Shown: positions 17,677 to 27,032 of the stretch, one piece after another
Layout of the letters: each line of letters opens with the position of its first letter
Numbering within the stretch: position 1 is the first letter of the stretch
Assembly: GCF_030813715.1 (NCBI RefSeq)
Contig: NZ_JAUSUZ010000001.1
Coordinates: 4,960,001-5,024,000, forward strand
From: Catenuloplanes indicus
GTDB taxonomy: Bacteria; Actinomycetota; Actinomycetes; Mycobacteriales; Micromonosporaceae
Direction of reading: 5' to 3'
DNA: 64,000 bases
Made by a program: the position numbers and the translations under genes
The notes under the pieces: model-generated
Told to the model about the DNA's origin: nothing
What the model saw: only the letters and a program-made list of their open reading frames with translations
The model's database searches: none

Positions 17677-19124
17677 TGATCGCGCCCGGAGCCATGCTCG
17701 GCGGTCGCTACCGCCTGGAGGAGCGGATCGCCAGCGGCGGCATGGGTGACGTCTGGAAGGGCACCGACGAGGTGCTCGGCCGGACCGTCGCGGTGAAGAT
17801 CCTGCTCCCGGCGCTGCTGGACGAGCACGGCTTCGCGGAGCGGTTCCGCGGCGAGGCGCGCACGATGGCCACCGTCAACCACCCCGGCGTGGTCGACATC
17901 TACGACTACGGCAGCGACACCCAGGTCGCGTTCCTCGTCATGGAGTACGTGGAGGGCGACGCGCTCTCCCGTACGCTCGGCAAGGTCGGCCGGCTCACCC
18001 CGGCCCGGACCATGGCGCTGGTCGCCCAGGCCGCCGACGCGCTGCACGCGGCCCATCAGAAGGGCATCGTGCACCGCGACGTCAAGCCCGGCAACCTGCT
18101 GGTCCGGCCGAACGGCACGCTGGTGCTCACCGACTTCGGCATCGCCCGGTCGGACATGGTCGGCTCGCTGACCGTGGCCGGCTCCGTGCTGGGCACCGCG
18201 GCGTACATCTCGCCGGAGCAGGCCTCGGGCGAGACCGCCACACCGGCCTCGGACGTCTACGCGCTCGGCGTGGTCGCGTACCAGTGCCTCTCCGGCCGTC
18301 GCCCGTTCGAGGGCGACAACCCGCTGGACATCGCGATGCGGCACGTGCGGGACACGCCGCGCCCGTTGCCGGCCGACATCCCGCCGGCCGCGCGCGCGAT
18401 CGTCGAGCGCGCCATGTCCAAGGCACCGGCCGGTCGCTTCCCGAGCGCCGCCGCGATGGCCGTCGCCGCACGTCAGGCCGCGGCCTCGCTGGCCAACACG
18501 CCCCGTCCGGCGAACCGGCCCAGCTCCGGCGCGCCGATCACCGGCCGCGTCTCCGCGCCGCCGTCCACCGGCCCGGCGTCACCGACGTCACCGGCCGCGG
18601 TCGGCGTGCCCCAGCAGGGCGTGCCGGGTCCACTGCCGGGTGTGCCCGGGCCGCAGCAGGGCATGGCACCGCCGATCAGCGGTCAGCCGGTGTCCAGTGG
18701 GCCGGCGGCGCCGTACCGGGCGGCGGCGACCGTGCCGCCGCCGATCGGGGCGCCGCAGCAGGTCCCGCACTACGCGCCGATGTACCCACCGCCGGCCGGC
18801 GGCTCGACCAGCCGGCAGGTGCTGATCGTGCTCGCGATCGTGCTCGGCCTGCTGGTGCTGCTCTGCGCGGGGGTCATCGCCTGGTTGGCCGGCCGGAACA
18901 ACCCCACCGCGCTCGGCACTCCGCCGGGTGTGACGAGGGTCGTCACGGCGGCTGGAACTGACATTCTTCCGGCCGCGTCGTACCGTCGGGATGAGCGAAT
19001 TGACCCGGACCGGGCGATCGAGAATGATCGACCGGTCCCGCATGTGTTCAACGACCAGGCCGGCGGCGAGCCGGCGCCGGGGACGAACGAGCTCCCCATG
19101 ACCGAAGGACGACAGACGAGATGA
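17676..19124 (+). CDS. pknA: PknA, transmembrane Ser/Thr protein kinase
   Basis: This 482-residue protein has a Hanks-type kinase domain over residues 10-275: a Gly-rich loop IASGGMGDVW, the Lys in VAVKILL, IVHRDVKPGN, DFGIARSDM and AYISPEQASG. A Pro/Ala/Gln-rich linker of about 110 residues leads to one membrane helix near residue 390 (QVLIVLAIVLGLLVLLCAGV). The outside part is about 70 residues and has no PASTA domain, as expected for PknA. It regulates cell shape and division by phosphorylating partners such as FhaB and FtsZ. It overlaps pknB by four bases. Confidence 0.95.
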   Translation: MIAPGAMLGGRYRLEERIASGGMGDVWKGTDEVLGRTVAVKILLPALLDEHGFAERFRGEARTMATVNHPGVVDIYDYGSDTQVAFLVMEYVEGDALSRTLGKVGRLTPARTMALVAQAADALHAAHQKGIVHRDVKPGNLLVRPNGTLVLTDFGIARSDMVGSLTVAGSVLGTAAYISPEQASGETATPASDVYALGVVAYQCLSGRRPFEGDNPLDIAMRHVRDTPRPLPADIPPAARAIVERAMSKAPAGRFPSAAAMAVAARQAAASLANTPRPANRPSSGAPITGRVSAPPSTGPASPTSPAAVGVPQQGVPGPLPGVPGPQQGMAPPISGQPVSSGPAAPYRAAATVPPPIGAPQQVPHYAPMYPPPAGGSTSRQVLIVLAIVLGLLVLLCAGVIAWLAGRNNPTALGTPPGVTRVVTAAGTDILPAASYRRDERIDPDRAIENDRPVPHVFNDQAGGEPAPGTNELPMTEGRQTR

Positions 19125-20914
19125 CTGCGCAGGCCCGCCTGCTGAACGGCAGGTACCAGGTCGGCGAGCTGCTCGGCTATGGCGGTATGGCCGAGGTGCA
19201 CCAAGGCCGCGACCTCCGGCTCGGCCGGGACGTCGCGATCAAGATGCTCCGGACGGATCTCGCCCGCGACAACACCTTCCAGATGCGTTTCAGCAGGGAG
19301 GCGCAGAACGCCGCCGCCCTGAACCACCCCGCGATCGTGGCGGTCTACGACACCGGCGAGGAGATCGCCCCCACCGGTGAGAAGCTGCCGTTCATCGTCA
19401 TGGAGTACGTCAACGGGCGGACTCTGAAGGAGGTGCTGACGGCCGAGGGCCGTCTGCAGCCGCGCCGCGCCTTCGAGATCATGGCGGACATCTGCGCCGC
19501 GCTCGAGTTCAGCCACCGGCACGGCATCATCCACCGCGATATCAAGCCCGGCAACGTGATGGTGACCCAGACCGGCCAGGTCAAGGTCATGGACTTCGGT
19601 ATCGCCCGGGCCCTGGCCAGTGGCGCCACCACGATGACGCAGACCAGCGCGGTCATCGGCACCGCGCAATACCTCTCCCCGGAGCAGGCGCGCGGCGAGC
19701 CGGTCGACGCCCGGTCCGACGTCTACGCGGCCGGCTGTGTGCTGTTCGAGCTGGTCGTGGGCCACCCGCCGTTCGTCGGCGACAGCCCGGTCAGTGTCGC
19801 CTACCAGCACGTCCGAGAGGAGCCGCCGACGCCGAGCGACCTCAACCCGGAGGCCGGCCCGGACCTGGACGCGATCGCGCTCAAGGCGCTGTCGAAGAAC
19901 CCGGCGAACCGCTACCAGAGCGCCGGCGAGATGCGCGCGGACCTGCTGCGCGCCGCCACCGGCCGGCCGGTGATGGCCACGCCGGTGATGCGCGAGGACG
20001 AGACGCAGTACCTCGGCGCCACCTCCGGCATGACCGGCGCGACCCGGACCATCCCGCAGGGTGGCGGCGTGCCGCCGCGCCCGGCGCAGAAGGAGTCGTC
20101 GGCCTGGGTCGTCGCCGGCCTGAGCGCGCTCGCGGTGCTGGTGGTGATCGGCCTGATCGCCTGGATCGCGTTCCGGCCGGACCAGAGCGAGGAACCGACG
20201 ACTCTGCAGGTCAGCTCCGTCGTCGGGATGTCGAAGGACGACGCGGAGAAGGCGCTGCGGGACGACGGTTTCGTGCCCGCCTACGACCCGAAGCCGCAGA
20301 CCGACAACTGCACGGTCGGCCAGGTCGTGAAGCAGAACCCGGAGGCCGACGCCACGGCCGACCGGGGCTCCACGGTCACGCTCACCATGTGCGCGGAGAA
20401 GGACACCGTGCAGGTGCCGAACCTGGTCGGCACCCAGTGGGACGCGGCCCAGAAGGAGCTGACCGACGCGGGCCTGGAGCCCGAGCGCCGGGACGTGAAC
20501 GGCACGGCCCCGGAGGGTCAGGTCGTGAAGGTCGACAAGGTGGGCGACTCGGTGCCGAAGGGCACCACGATCGTGGTGGAGGTCTCCCGCGGCAACATGG
20601 CCGAGGTGCCGAACGTGACCGGGCAGTCCCCGGCCGCGGCACGCGCGGTACTGGAGCAGGCCGGCTTCACCGTGGAAGAGGTGCCGGGGCAGTCCGTTCC
20701 GGCCGGTACCGCACCGGTCGTGGCCGACCAGAGCCCGAACGGTGGCAGCCAGGCGGAGAAGGGCAGCCGCGTGCGGATCACGATCACCGTGCCGCAGGAA
20801 CCGCAGGCGAACCCGACGACGGCCGGCCCGGACGAGTCCGAGGAACCGGGTGGGCCCGGGAACAACAGCCCGACCACGCCGCCGCCGGCCTCACCGACCG
20901 GCGAGGCGGACTGA
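19121..20914 (+). CDS. pknB: PknB, Ser/Thr kinase with three PASTA repeats
   Basis: This 597-residue protein has a kinase domain over residues 10-275 (LLGYGGMAEVH, VAIKML, IIHRDIKPGN, DFGIARALA, QYLSPEQARG). A membrane helix lies near residues 328-350. Three extracytoplasmic PASTA domains follow (about residues 365-430, 430-497 and 498-563), then a Pro/Glu/Thr tail. Mycobacterial PknB has four PASTA units, so this one is shorter. It senses muropeptides or lipid II and controls wall synthesis. The two Cys in the first PASTA unit (DNCTVG and LTMCAE) could form a disulfide. It is the last gene of the operon, followed by a strong terminator. Confidence 0.95.
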   Translation: MTAQARLLNGRYQVGELLGYGGMAEVHQGRDLRLGRDVAIKMLRTDLARDNTFQMRFSREAQNAAALNHPAIVAVYDTGEEIAPTGEKLPFIVMEYVNGRTLKEVLTAEGRLQPRRAFEIMADICAALEFSHRHGIIHRDIKPGNVMVTQTGQVKVMDFGIARALASGATTMTQTSAVIGTAQYLSPEQARGEPVDARSDVYAAGCVLFELVVGHPPFVGDSPVSVAYQHVREEPPTPSDLNPEAGPDLDAIALKALSKNPANRYQSAGEMRADLLRAATGRPVMATPVMREDETQYLGATSGMTGATRTIPQGGGVPPRPAQKESSAWVVAGLSALAVLVVIGLIAWIAFRPDQSEEPTTLQVSSVVGMSKDDAEKALRDDGFVPAYDPKPQTDNCTVGQVVKQNPEADATADRGSTVTLTMCAEKDTVQVPNLVGTQWDAAQKELTDAGLEPERRDVNGTAPEGQVVKVDKVGDSVPKGTTIVVEVSRGNMAEVPNVTGQSPAAARAVLEQAGFTVEEVPGQSVPAGTAPVVADQSPNGGSQAEKGSRVRITITVPQEPQANPTTAGPDESEEPGGPGNNSPTTPPPASPTGEAD

Positions 20915-20927
20915 CACACCGTACGAA

Positions 20928-20960
20928 CGAGGGCCGTGACCATGGAGGTCACGGCCCTCG
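20928..20960. terminator. Bidirectional terminator between pknB and trpG
   Basis: The arms CGAGGGCCGTGACC (20928-20941) and GGTCACGGCCCTCG (20947-20960) form a perfect 14-bp stem around a 5-base loop. It lies between two convergent stop codons and so can end both transcripts. There is no U tract, which is usual in actinobacteria. Confidence 0.85.
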
Positions 20961-20986
20961 GCCGTTTCCGCGAGGTGCGGCGCGAA

Positions 20987-21631
20987 TCAGACGAACGCGC
21001 CCAGGCGGCGGTTCTCCGCCTCCGCGGCCAGCTCGGGCGCGCGCTCCAGGGCCGAGGACAGGCCGCATGCGGCGAGCCAGTTGGCCAGCATGGTGTGGCC
21101 GCCCTCGGTGAGCACCGACTCGGGGTGGAACTGCACACCCTCGACCGGCAGCGTGCGGTGCCGCATCGCCATCACCACGCCGGTCTCGGTCGTGCCGGTC
21201 ACCTCGATCTCGTCCGGCAGTGTCTCCGGCACGACGGCCAGCGAGTGGTACCGGGTCGCGGTGAACGGGTCGGGCAGGCCGGCCAGCACGCCGTCACCCT
21301 TGTGCGAGACCAGCGACGTCTTGCCGTGCAGCAGCTCCGGCGCGTGCGTCACGGTGGCGCCGAACGCGGCGCCGATCGCCTGGTGGCCGAGGCAGACGCC
21401 GAAGAGCGGGATCTTCCCGGCGTACGCCCTGATCACGTCCATCATGATCCCGGCGCGCTCGGGCGTACCCGGGCCGGGGGAGAGCAGGACCCCGGCGGCG
21501 CCGGACCGGCCGACGTCCGCGACGTCGATCTCGTCGTTGCGCCGCACCTCGCACTCCGCGCCCAGCTGGCCGAGGTACTGCACGAGGTTGAACACGAACG
21601 AGTCGTAGTTGTCGATCACGAGAATGCGCAT
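20987..21631 (-). CDS. trpG: Anthranilate/aminodeoxychorismate synthase glutaminase subunit (TrpG/PabA)
   Basis: The ATG at 21629-21631 gives 214 residues that begin MRILVIDNYDSFVFNLVQYL. It is a class I glutamine amidotransferase: the oxyanion motif is LLSPGPGTPE, the nucleophile Cys lies in FGVCLGHQAIG, and the catalytic His-Glu is in GVQFHPESVLT. It supplies ammonia to the chorismate-using subunit for tryptophan or folate synthesis. In this locus it is the standard neighbour of pknB in actinobacteria (Rv0013 position). It is the last gene of a four-gene leftward operon. Confidence 0.93.
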   Translation of the reverse strand: MRILVIDNYDSFVFNLVQYLGQLGAECEVRRNDEIDVADVGRSGAAGVLLSPGPGTPERAGIMMDVIRAYAGKIPLFGVCLGHQAIGAAFGATVTHAPELLHGKTSLVSHKGDGVLAGLPDPFTATRYHSLAVVPETLPDEIEVTGTTETGVVMAMRHRTLPVEGVQFHPESVLTEGGHTMLANWLAACGLSSALERAPELAAEAENRRLGAFV

Positions 21632-21633
21632 CG

Positions 21634-21909
21634 TCAGCTCGCCGTCGGCTCGGGGTTGTTGGTGGTGGTGTCGTAGGGCACGTCGTGGCCGTCGCCGGGC
21701 GCGGGTGTGCCGTCCCCGCCGCCGGCCGGTGCGTGCGTCGTGGTGCCGAAGTCGTCGCCGACCTGCACGTCGTCGAACGGCAGGATCGGCTCGGCCCAAG
21801 GGAAGACCACGTACCAGAGCAGCGCCACCAGCACGCCGGTGATCAGCAGCGAGCCGGTTATCTTGCCGGGCGTGCCGAACGGCAGCTTGCGCCAGATCCA
21901 CGCGTACAT
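21634..21909 (-). CDS. Small membrane protein of the sortase/trpG cluster
   Basis: This 91-residue protein begins MYAWIWRKLPFGTPGKITGS. It has one membrane helix (residues 18-38) and an extracytoplasmic Asp/Gly/Thr-rich tail containing PFDDVQVGDDFGTTTHAP. It lies two bases before trpG and four bases behind the sortase gene. Proteins of this kind accompany the class E sortase in the same locus of Micromonosporaceae. No function is known to me; it may assist the sortase or the division machinery. Confidence 0.8.
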   Translation of the reverse strand: MYAWIWRKLPFGTPGKITGSLLITGVLVALLWYVVFPWAEPILPFDDVQVGDDFGTTTHAPAGGGDGTPAPGDGHDVPYDTTTNNPEPTAS

Positions 21910-21913
21910 GTGA

Positions 21914-23233
21914 CTACTCCAGGACCGAGGGCTTCTCGCCGGGCACGCGCGGCTCCTGACTGCTCAGCTCCGCGTGGATGATCAGCCGCTCGTAGTTGTC
22001 CAGCTTCGGGTTGCAGGTGGTCAGCGTGAGCATGCGCTTGGTCGGCTCGGCGCCGGGCTGGTTCGGCACCGGCGCGACCACCTCGACCTGGTTCGGCTTC
22101 ACGATGTGCTCCATCGTGACCTGGTAGATGTACCAGGAGTCCTTGGTCTCGACCACGATCGGATCGCCCTCGACCAGCTCGTCCAGCGCCCAGAACGTGG
22201 CCCGGTTGCGGTGCCCGGCGACGGAGAAGTTGCCGACCTCGCCGGGCATCGCGCTGTTCGGGTAGTGGCCGGGCGCGTACCGGATGTCCTCCGGGGTGAC
22301 GCCCTGGTTGACCACCCACCGCTTGTCGAGCCGGGGGATGTAGAGCCGGCCGACCGGCCCGTCCGGCGCCGCCTCGGCGGAGACGGTCGGCGTCGGGCCG
22401 ACCGTGGGCGCGTTGTCCCACGCCTGGCTGAGCTGCTCGTCCAGGTCGCTCTGGTGCGCGTCGACGACCGCGCCGGAGCCCCAGACCTCGTACGCCGCGA
22501 AGAGCAGCACGATCAGGCCGAAGGTGATCATGACTTCACCGGCCCCGCGCACGACCGCCATGGTTCGGGTGAACCAGGTGGGCCGGGTCAGCTCGGAGTA
22601 GACGCTCTTGTAGCCGTCCTCGACCCGCTCCGCGCGCAGCCGCACGACCTTGGCGCCGCGGGGGATCTTGTTCTCGGCGTGCTTGCCACCGCCCTCGGGC
22701 GCCGGCGGCTCCTCCGTACGCGGTCGCTTGGAGTCGCCGAGTATCGCGCCCATCATCATCGTGGGCTCCGCGATCGGTGACGCCGGTGCGGCGGGCGCGG
22801 ACCGGTGCGGTCGGGCCGGGGCCGCGGCCGGCAGCTGCGCGGTCTGGTCGGAGAGCGGCGGGGAGACCTTGGGCCGGGCCGTGGTCGTGTCCAGCGGCGG
22901 CGTGGCCTGCCGCGGTGACATCGTGGGCGGGCGCGGACCGGCCGGGTGGGCCGGCAGGGGCGCCGTGGTTTGCGTGTCGCTGTTCGTGCCGTATGCGCCG
23001 GGCTGAGCGGCGCGCGGGTCCTTCGGGAACGGCGACGGCCGGCGAGCGGGCGGGTTCGGCGCGGTGCCACCGTAGACCCGCGGGATTATCGCGGTGCTCT
23101 CCCCGGCCGGCGGAGTCACCGGTGCGGCGGGCGGTTCCGGCTCGGCGGGCGTGGGTGAGTAGGTGCTCGCGGCGTACGTCGCGGGCTGGCCGCGGCGCCC
23201 GGACGGCGGCTTGTCGCTGTTCATCGGGGTCAC
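21914..23233 (-). CDS. Class E sortase with long cytoplasmic N-terminal region
   Basis: This 439-residue protein starts at GTG 23233, overlapping the DUF881 stop, or at ATG 23224. Residues 1-200 are a Pro/Thr/Ala-rich, probably disordered cytoplasmic region. A membrane helix lies near residue 237 ([18 protein letters not shown]). The C-terminal sortase domain has the catalytic His in [14 protein letters not shown], the Cys in [16 protein letters not shown] and an Arg in the same stretch. Sortases cleave LPXTG-like (class E: LAXTG) signals and anchor proteins to peptidoglycan. No substrate gene with a sorting signal is nearby. Confidence 0.9.
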   Translation of the reverse strand: MTPMNSDKPPSGRRGQPATYAASTYSPTPAEPEPPAAPVTPPAGESTAIIPRVYGGTAPNPPARRPSPFPKDPRAAQPGAYGTNSDTQTTAPLPAHPAGPRPPTMSPRQATPPLDTTTARPKVSPPLSDQTAQLPAAAPARPHRSAPAAPASPIAEPTMMMGAILGDSKRPRTEEPPAPEGGGKHAENKIPRGAKVVRLRAERVEDGYKSVYSELTRPTWFTRTMAVVRGAGEVMITFGLIVLLFAAYEVWGSGAVVDAHQSDLDEQLSQAWDNAPTVGPTPTVSAEAAPDGPVGRLYIPRLDKRWVVNQGVTPEDIRYAPGHYPNSAMPGEVGNFSVAGHRNRATFWALDELVEGDPIVVETKDSWYIYQVTMEHIVKPNQVEVVAPVPNQPGAEPTKRMLTLTTCNPKLDNYERLIIHAELSSQEPRVPGEKPSVLE

Positions 23234-24030
23234 CCGGGGACATCCGCGGTGCGCAGGGCGGTGGATCCGTCATACGCCGGCACGGTGGTGTTCCCTTCCA
23301 CGGTCTCTCGATAACCCAGCCCGTAATCGGCCACCGCCTGGCGGAAGGCCTGGACCCCGGACGACGACGCGAGGGACGCCCGCATCGACTCCGGATCGCC
23401 GATCGCGATGATCTCGAAGGGCGGCGAGTAGTTCCGCCCGTGGAGAAGCAGTGTGTTGCCGACACAGCGTACCGCGCTGGTCGAGATGACCCGAACTCCC
23501 ATAATCGACATCGCCTCGGCGCCACCGGCCCACATCGCGTTGACCACGGCCTGTACGTCGCCCTGGTGCACCACGAGGTCGTCGTTGGTGGCACCGTTCG
23601 TGGCGTCGGTCTGCGGTGCGTCGTCCAGCACCACACGCATGCCGGGCCCGCCCAGCGCGGTGAAGCCGGCCTGCTGCTCGTAGCCGCCGGCGCGGTCGTT
23701 CTGTGCCTTGACCGAGCCGTCCGACGATCCCTGCGCGTCGGTCTGGGCCCGGACGTCGTCGCGCAGCGCGGCGGCCCGCTCCTCCGCGGCCTCCACCCGG
23801 TCGCGCTCGTCCTCGATCAGCTGCGCCAACTGTGGGCGGCGGTCCTCGCGCAGCGCGGTGCCGGCCGCCGTTGTCGCGCTGGTGGTGAACAGCAGGCCCG
23901 CGGCCAGTGCGATCACGGGCGTGCCGATCGACCAGACGGTGGGTTTGCGGCCCCGGCGCCCGGGCGGCAGCGCGCCGGTGGCACGCCGGAGCACCTGCCG
24001 CCAGGACCGGACGTCGTCGGTGTACTCCAC
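23230..24030 (-). CDS. DUF881-family membrane-anchored protein
   Basis: This 266-residue protein starts at GTG 24030. One membrane helix lies near residues 35-55 ([20 protein letters not shown]). A coiled-coil stretch follows (residues 60-105, [20 protein letters not shown]). The DUF881 domain contains [33 protein letters not shown] and [26 protein letters not shown]881 proteins sit next to division genes in many Gram-positive bacteria and are thought to act with the divisome. It is first in the leftward operon and divergent from crgA. Confidence 0.88.
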   Translation of the reverse strand: MEYTDDVRSWRQVLRRATGALPPGRRGRKPTVWSIGTPVIALAAGLLFTTSATTAAGTALREDRRPQLAQLIEDERDRVEAAEERAAALRDDVRAQTDAQGSSDGSVKAQNDRAGGYEQQAGFTALGGPGMRVVLDDAPQTDATNGATNDDLVVHQGDVQAVVNAMWAGGAEAMSIMGVRVISTSAVRCVGNTLLLHGRNYSPPFEIIAIGDPESMRASLASSSGVQAFRQAVADYGLGYRETVEGNTTVPAYDGSTALRTADVPG

Positions 24031-24220
24031 GCCTGTTTCGTCCTCCCCGTGCCCGGGACCGCGACCTGTGACAGTTTCTTTGCGGCCCGTCGATGCTTTA
24101 GCGCGCCGCCTTGACTACGCTAACGAACGAACAGTAGTTCGCCACGGACCACCGCCGCTCCCACCGGTCGCCTGGTCAGCGGGCGACCCGGATCCAAGAC
24201 GGCAACCACAGGAGAATGCA

Positions 24221-24487
24221 GTGCCTAAGTCGCAGGTCCGCAAGAAGAAGGTCTACACCCCGCCCGCCGATCTCGGGCCGGCGAAGACCGGTGCGGCAGC
24301 CGGCAAGCCCAGCCCGGTCTGGGTGCCGGCGCTCGCCTGCGCGCTGCTGATCGCCGGCATCGCGTGGCTGGTGCTCTACTACCTGTCCAGCCAGCAGTAC
24401 CCGGTCGCGACCTGGGGTTACTGGAACCTCGGCGTCGGCTTCGGCTCGATGGTCGCCTCCCTGATCGTTTTCACTCGCTGGCGGTGA
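24221..24487 (+). CDS. crgA: CrgA, cell division inhibitor/regulator
   Basis: This 88-residue protein starts at GTG 24221 after AGGAG. It begins MPKSQVRKKKVYTPPADL, has two membrane helices (residues 34-53 and 63-83) and ends SMVASLIVFTRWR, all typical of CrgA/WhiP. It interacts with FtsZ, FtsI and FtsQ and times septation in Streptomyces and mycobacteria. Its place divergent from the DUF881-sortase operon is the usual one. Confidence 0.95.
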   Translation: MPKSQVRKKKVYTPPADLGPAKTGAAAGKPSPVWVPALACALLIAGIAWLVLYYLSSQQYPVATWGYWNLGVGFGSMVASLIVFTRWR

Positions 24488-24488
24488 C

Positions 24489-24540
24489 GCTCGCTTGGGC
24501 GCTCCCTGTCCGCGGAAAGCGCGGACCGGGAGCGCGAGCG
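24489..24540 (+). terminator. Terminator behind crgA
   Basis: The arms GCGCTCCC (24499-24506) and GGGAGCGC (24528-24535) enclose an inner TCCGC/GCGGA pairing and a GGAAAGC loop. The flanking CGCTCGC and GCGAGCG may extend the stem. It begins two bases after the crgA stop. The rest of the gap to 24777 shows only the promoter region of the next gene. Confidence 0.7.
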
Positions 24541-24777
24541 TCGATACTGACCCGGGAGGCCCCCCGGGTCCCTCGTTCCGTCGGTCGCTGTGCGTGGCCG
24601 GGCGGCGGTTGGGCGGTTTCCCGCGCGCGGGCCGCTTAGGGTGATCCCGATTGAGCCGTGGGTCATGGGCTGCGAGATGCTTCACGTTACGGCGCGCCTG
24701 TAGTTACTCGCGGGTAATCGGGCGCGTAGGCTGCTGAGAGACTGCAGCCGTTCGCAGCAGCCCCGGGAGGCCTTCGC

Positions 24778-26934
24778 ATGGGCAGCGTCCAGATCGCGAC
24801 GACGATCGTCGCCTTCGCCATCACGGCCGTCGCCGTCGTCCTGGCGGTCCGCGCGGTCCGCCAGATCGTTCAGGTGATCCGGCTCGGGCAACCGGCGCCG
24901 GAACGGTTCTCCGACCCGCTGAGCCGGACCGTGGTCATGCTCAAGGAGACCGCCGGTCATACCCGGATGTTCAAGTGGAGCCTGATCGGCGCCGCGCACT
25001 GGTTCGTGATGGTCGGCTTCCTGGTCCTCTTCCTGCTGGTGGTCGAGGCGTACTTCGAGGTCGTCACGCCGACCGGCGAGCTGCCGATCATCGGGCACTG
25101 GCTGGTCTTCGGCTTCGCGACCGAGTGGATCGGCATTCTCGGTATCGCCGGCATCGTCTACCTGATGGCCGTGCGCCTGGCGAACCGGCCGACCCGCCCC
25201 GGCGGCCGCTCCCGCTTCACCGGCTCCACGATGTGGCAGGGCTACTTCGTCGAGTGGATCGTGCTACTGGTCCTGATCTTCGGTTTCCTGATCCGCGGCT
25301 TCAAGGTCGCGACCGATCACTTCGCCTACCCGGTCTGGGCCGCGCCGCTCAGTCACGCGGTCGGCTCGGTGCTGCCGGCCTGGGAGTCCGGCGCCAGCGT
25401 CGCCGCGATGGTCAAGATCATGATCTCGATGACCTGGCTCATCGTGATCTCCCTGAACGTGACGATGGGCGTCGCCTGGCACCGGTTCCTGGCGTTCCCG
25501 AACATCTGGTTCAAGCGCGAGCCGGCCAAGGCGGCCGGGTCCGGCCTCGGCCCGCTCAAGCCGATGACCAGCGAGGGCAAGCCGCTCGACTTCGAGGAGG
25601 CGGACCCGGAGAAGGACCAGTTCGGCGTCGCCCAGGTCGAGCAGTTCACCTGGAAGGGCCTGCTCGACTTCTCCACCTGCACCGAGTGCGGCCGCTGCCA
25701 GTCGCAGTGCCCGGCGTGGAACACCGGCAAGCCGCTCTCGCCGAAGCTGATGATCCTGTCGCTGCGCGACCACGCGTACGCGAAGGCGCCCTACCTGCTG
25801 GCCGGCGGCGGCAAGGACCTGACCGGCGAGGAGAAGGCCACCGAGGCCCAGCTCGCGCACATGGACGTGCTCGCGGTCGCGGAGGGCAACCGGCCGCTGA
25901 TCGGCACCGAGGCCGAGATGGGCGTGATCGACCCGGACGTGCTCTGGTCCTGCACCACCTGCGGCGCCTGCGTCGAGCAGTGCCCGGTCGACATCGAGCA
26001 CGTGGACCACATCGTCGACATGCGCCGGTACCAGGTGCTGATCGAGTCGAACTTCCCGTCCGAGGCCGGCGTCATGCTGCGCAACCTGGAGAACAAGGGC
26101 AACCCCTGGGGCTCGCCGCAGAACACCCGTGAGGACTGGACCAAGGGTCTGGACTTCGAGATCAAGCGGGCCGGTGGCGACGAGGACTTCGAGTACCTGT
26201 TCTGGGTCGGCTGCGCCGGTGCGTTCGAGGACAAGGCGAAGAAGACCACCCGCGCGGTCGCGACGCTGCTGCACGAGGCCGGCGTCGACTTCGCGATCCT
26301 GGGCGAGGGCGAGACCTGCTCCGGCGACCCGGCGCGGCGGATCGGCAACGAGTTCATCTACCAGATGCTCGCCCAGCAGAACGTGGAGACGCTGAAGGAG
26401 GCGAACGTCAAGAAGATCGTCGCCACCTGCCCGCACTGCTTCAACACGCTCGGCAACGAGTACAAGGACCTCGGCCTGGAGGTCGAGGTCGTGCACCACA
26501 CCGAGCTGCTCAGCCACCTGGTCGCCACCGGCAAGCTGACGCCGGTGAACCAGCTCGACGGTGGCGTCACCTACCACGACCCGTGCTACCTGGGCCGGCA
26601 CAACCGGGTCTTCGCGCCGCCGCGTGAGGTGCTGGGATCCGCCGTCAAGGACGGCCTGACGGAGATGTCGCGCAACCAGGAACGCTCCTTCTGCTGCGGC
26701 GCCGGCGGCGCGCGCATGTGGATGGAGGAGAAGATCGGCAAGCGGATCAACATCGAGCGTACGGAGGAGGCGCTGGCCACGAACGCACAGACGATCGCGG
26801 TCGGCTGCCCGTTCTGCTACACGATGCTCGGCGACGGCGTGAACGCGAAGGGCAAGCACGAGGACGTCGAGGTCGTCGACGTGGCCACCGTGCTGCTCCG
26901 ATCGATCAAGGCGGACAACGTACCGTCTGCGTAA
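24778..26934 (+). CDS. Membrane-bound Fe-S oxidoreductase (HdrD/GlpC-like)
   Basis: This 718-residue protein has five to six N-terminal membrane helices over residues 5-250, resembling the nitrate-reductase gamma/HdrE domain. Two 4Fe-4S motifs follow: CTECGRCQSQCPAW near residue 301 and CTTCGACVEQCPVD near residue 392. The C-terminal third has two CCG cysteine-rich domains, with ATCPHCFNTLGNEY and YHDPCYLGRHN, then SFCCGAGGARMWME. Such proteins transfer electrons between a soluble donor and menaquinone or a disulfide; the partner is unknown. The first and second halves are fused here, while they are separate subunits in HdrDE. It is monocistronic with a strong terminator. Confidence 0.88.
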   Translation: MGSVQIATTIVAFAITAVAVVLAVRAVRQIVQVIRLGQPAPERFSDPLSRTVVMLKETAGHTRMFKWSLIGAAHWFVMVGFLVLFLLVVEAYFEVVTPTGELPIIGHWLVFGFATEWIGILGIAGIVYLMAVRLANRPTRPGGRSRFTGSTMWQGYFVEWIVLLVLIFGFLIRGFKVATDHFAYPVWAAPLSHAVGSVLPAWESGASVAAMVKIMISMTWLIVISLNVTMGVAWHRFLAFPNIWFKREPAKAAGSGLGPLKPMTSEGKPLDFEEADPEKDQFGVAQVEQFTWKGLLDFSTCTECGRCQSQCPAWNTGKPLSPKLMILSLRDHAYAKAPYLLAGGGKDLTGEEKATEAQLAHMDVLAVAEGNRPLIGTEAEMGVIDPDVLWSCTTCGACVEQCPVDIEHVDHIVDMRRYQVLIESNFPSEAGVMLRNLENKGNPWGSPQNTREDWTKGLDFEIKRAGGDEDFEYLFWVGCAGAFEDKAKKTTRAVATLLHEAGVDFAILGEGETCSGDPARRIGNEFIYQMLAQQNVETLKEANVKKIVATCPHCFNTLGNEYKDLGLEVEVVHHTELLSHLVATGKLTPVNQLDGGVTYHDPCYLGRHNRVFAPPREVLGSAVKDGLTEMSRNQERSFCCGAGGARMWMEEKIGKRINIERTEEALATNAQTIAVGCPFCYTMLGDGVNAKGKHEDVEVVDVATVLLRSIKADNVPSA

Positions 26935-26954
26935 GGTTTGAGCTTTGATGCTTT

Positions 26955-27000
26955 ACCGCGGCACCTGGGGAAGACAAGGATCTACCCCAGGTGCCGCGGT
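26955..27000 (+). terminator. Terminator behind the Fe-S oxidoreductase
   Basis: ACCGCGGCACCTGGGG (26955-26970) pairs perfectly with CCCCAGGTGCCGCGGT (26985-27000) over 16 bp, with a 14-base loop. It ends 33 bases before the next gene. Confidence 0.85.
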
Positions 27001-27032
27001 GATGTGCGGCAGGATAAGGCCGAGGTGAATCG

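Noticed and set aside
24784-26859. 531-codon antisense frame within the Fe-S oxidoreductase gene
   Set aside because: Composition is that of a shadow frame, and the sense protein has complete cysteine motifs.
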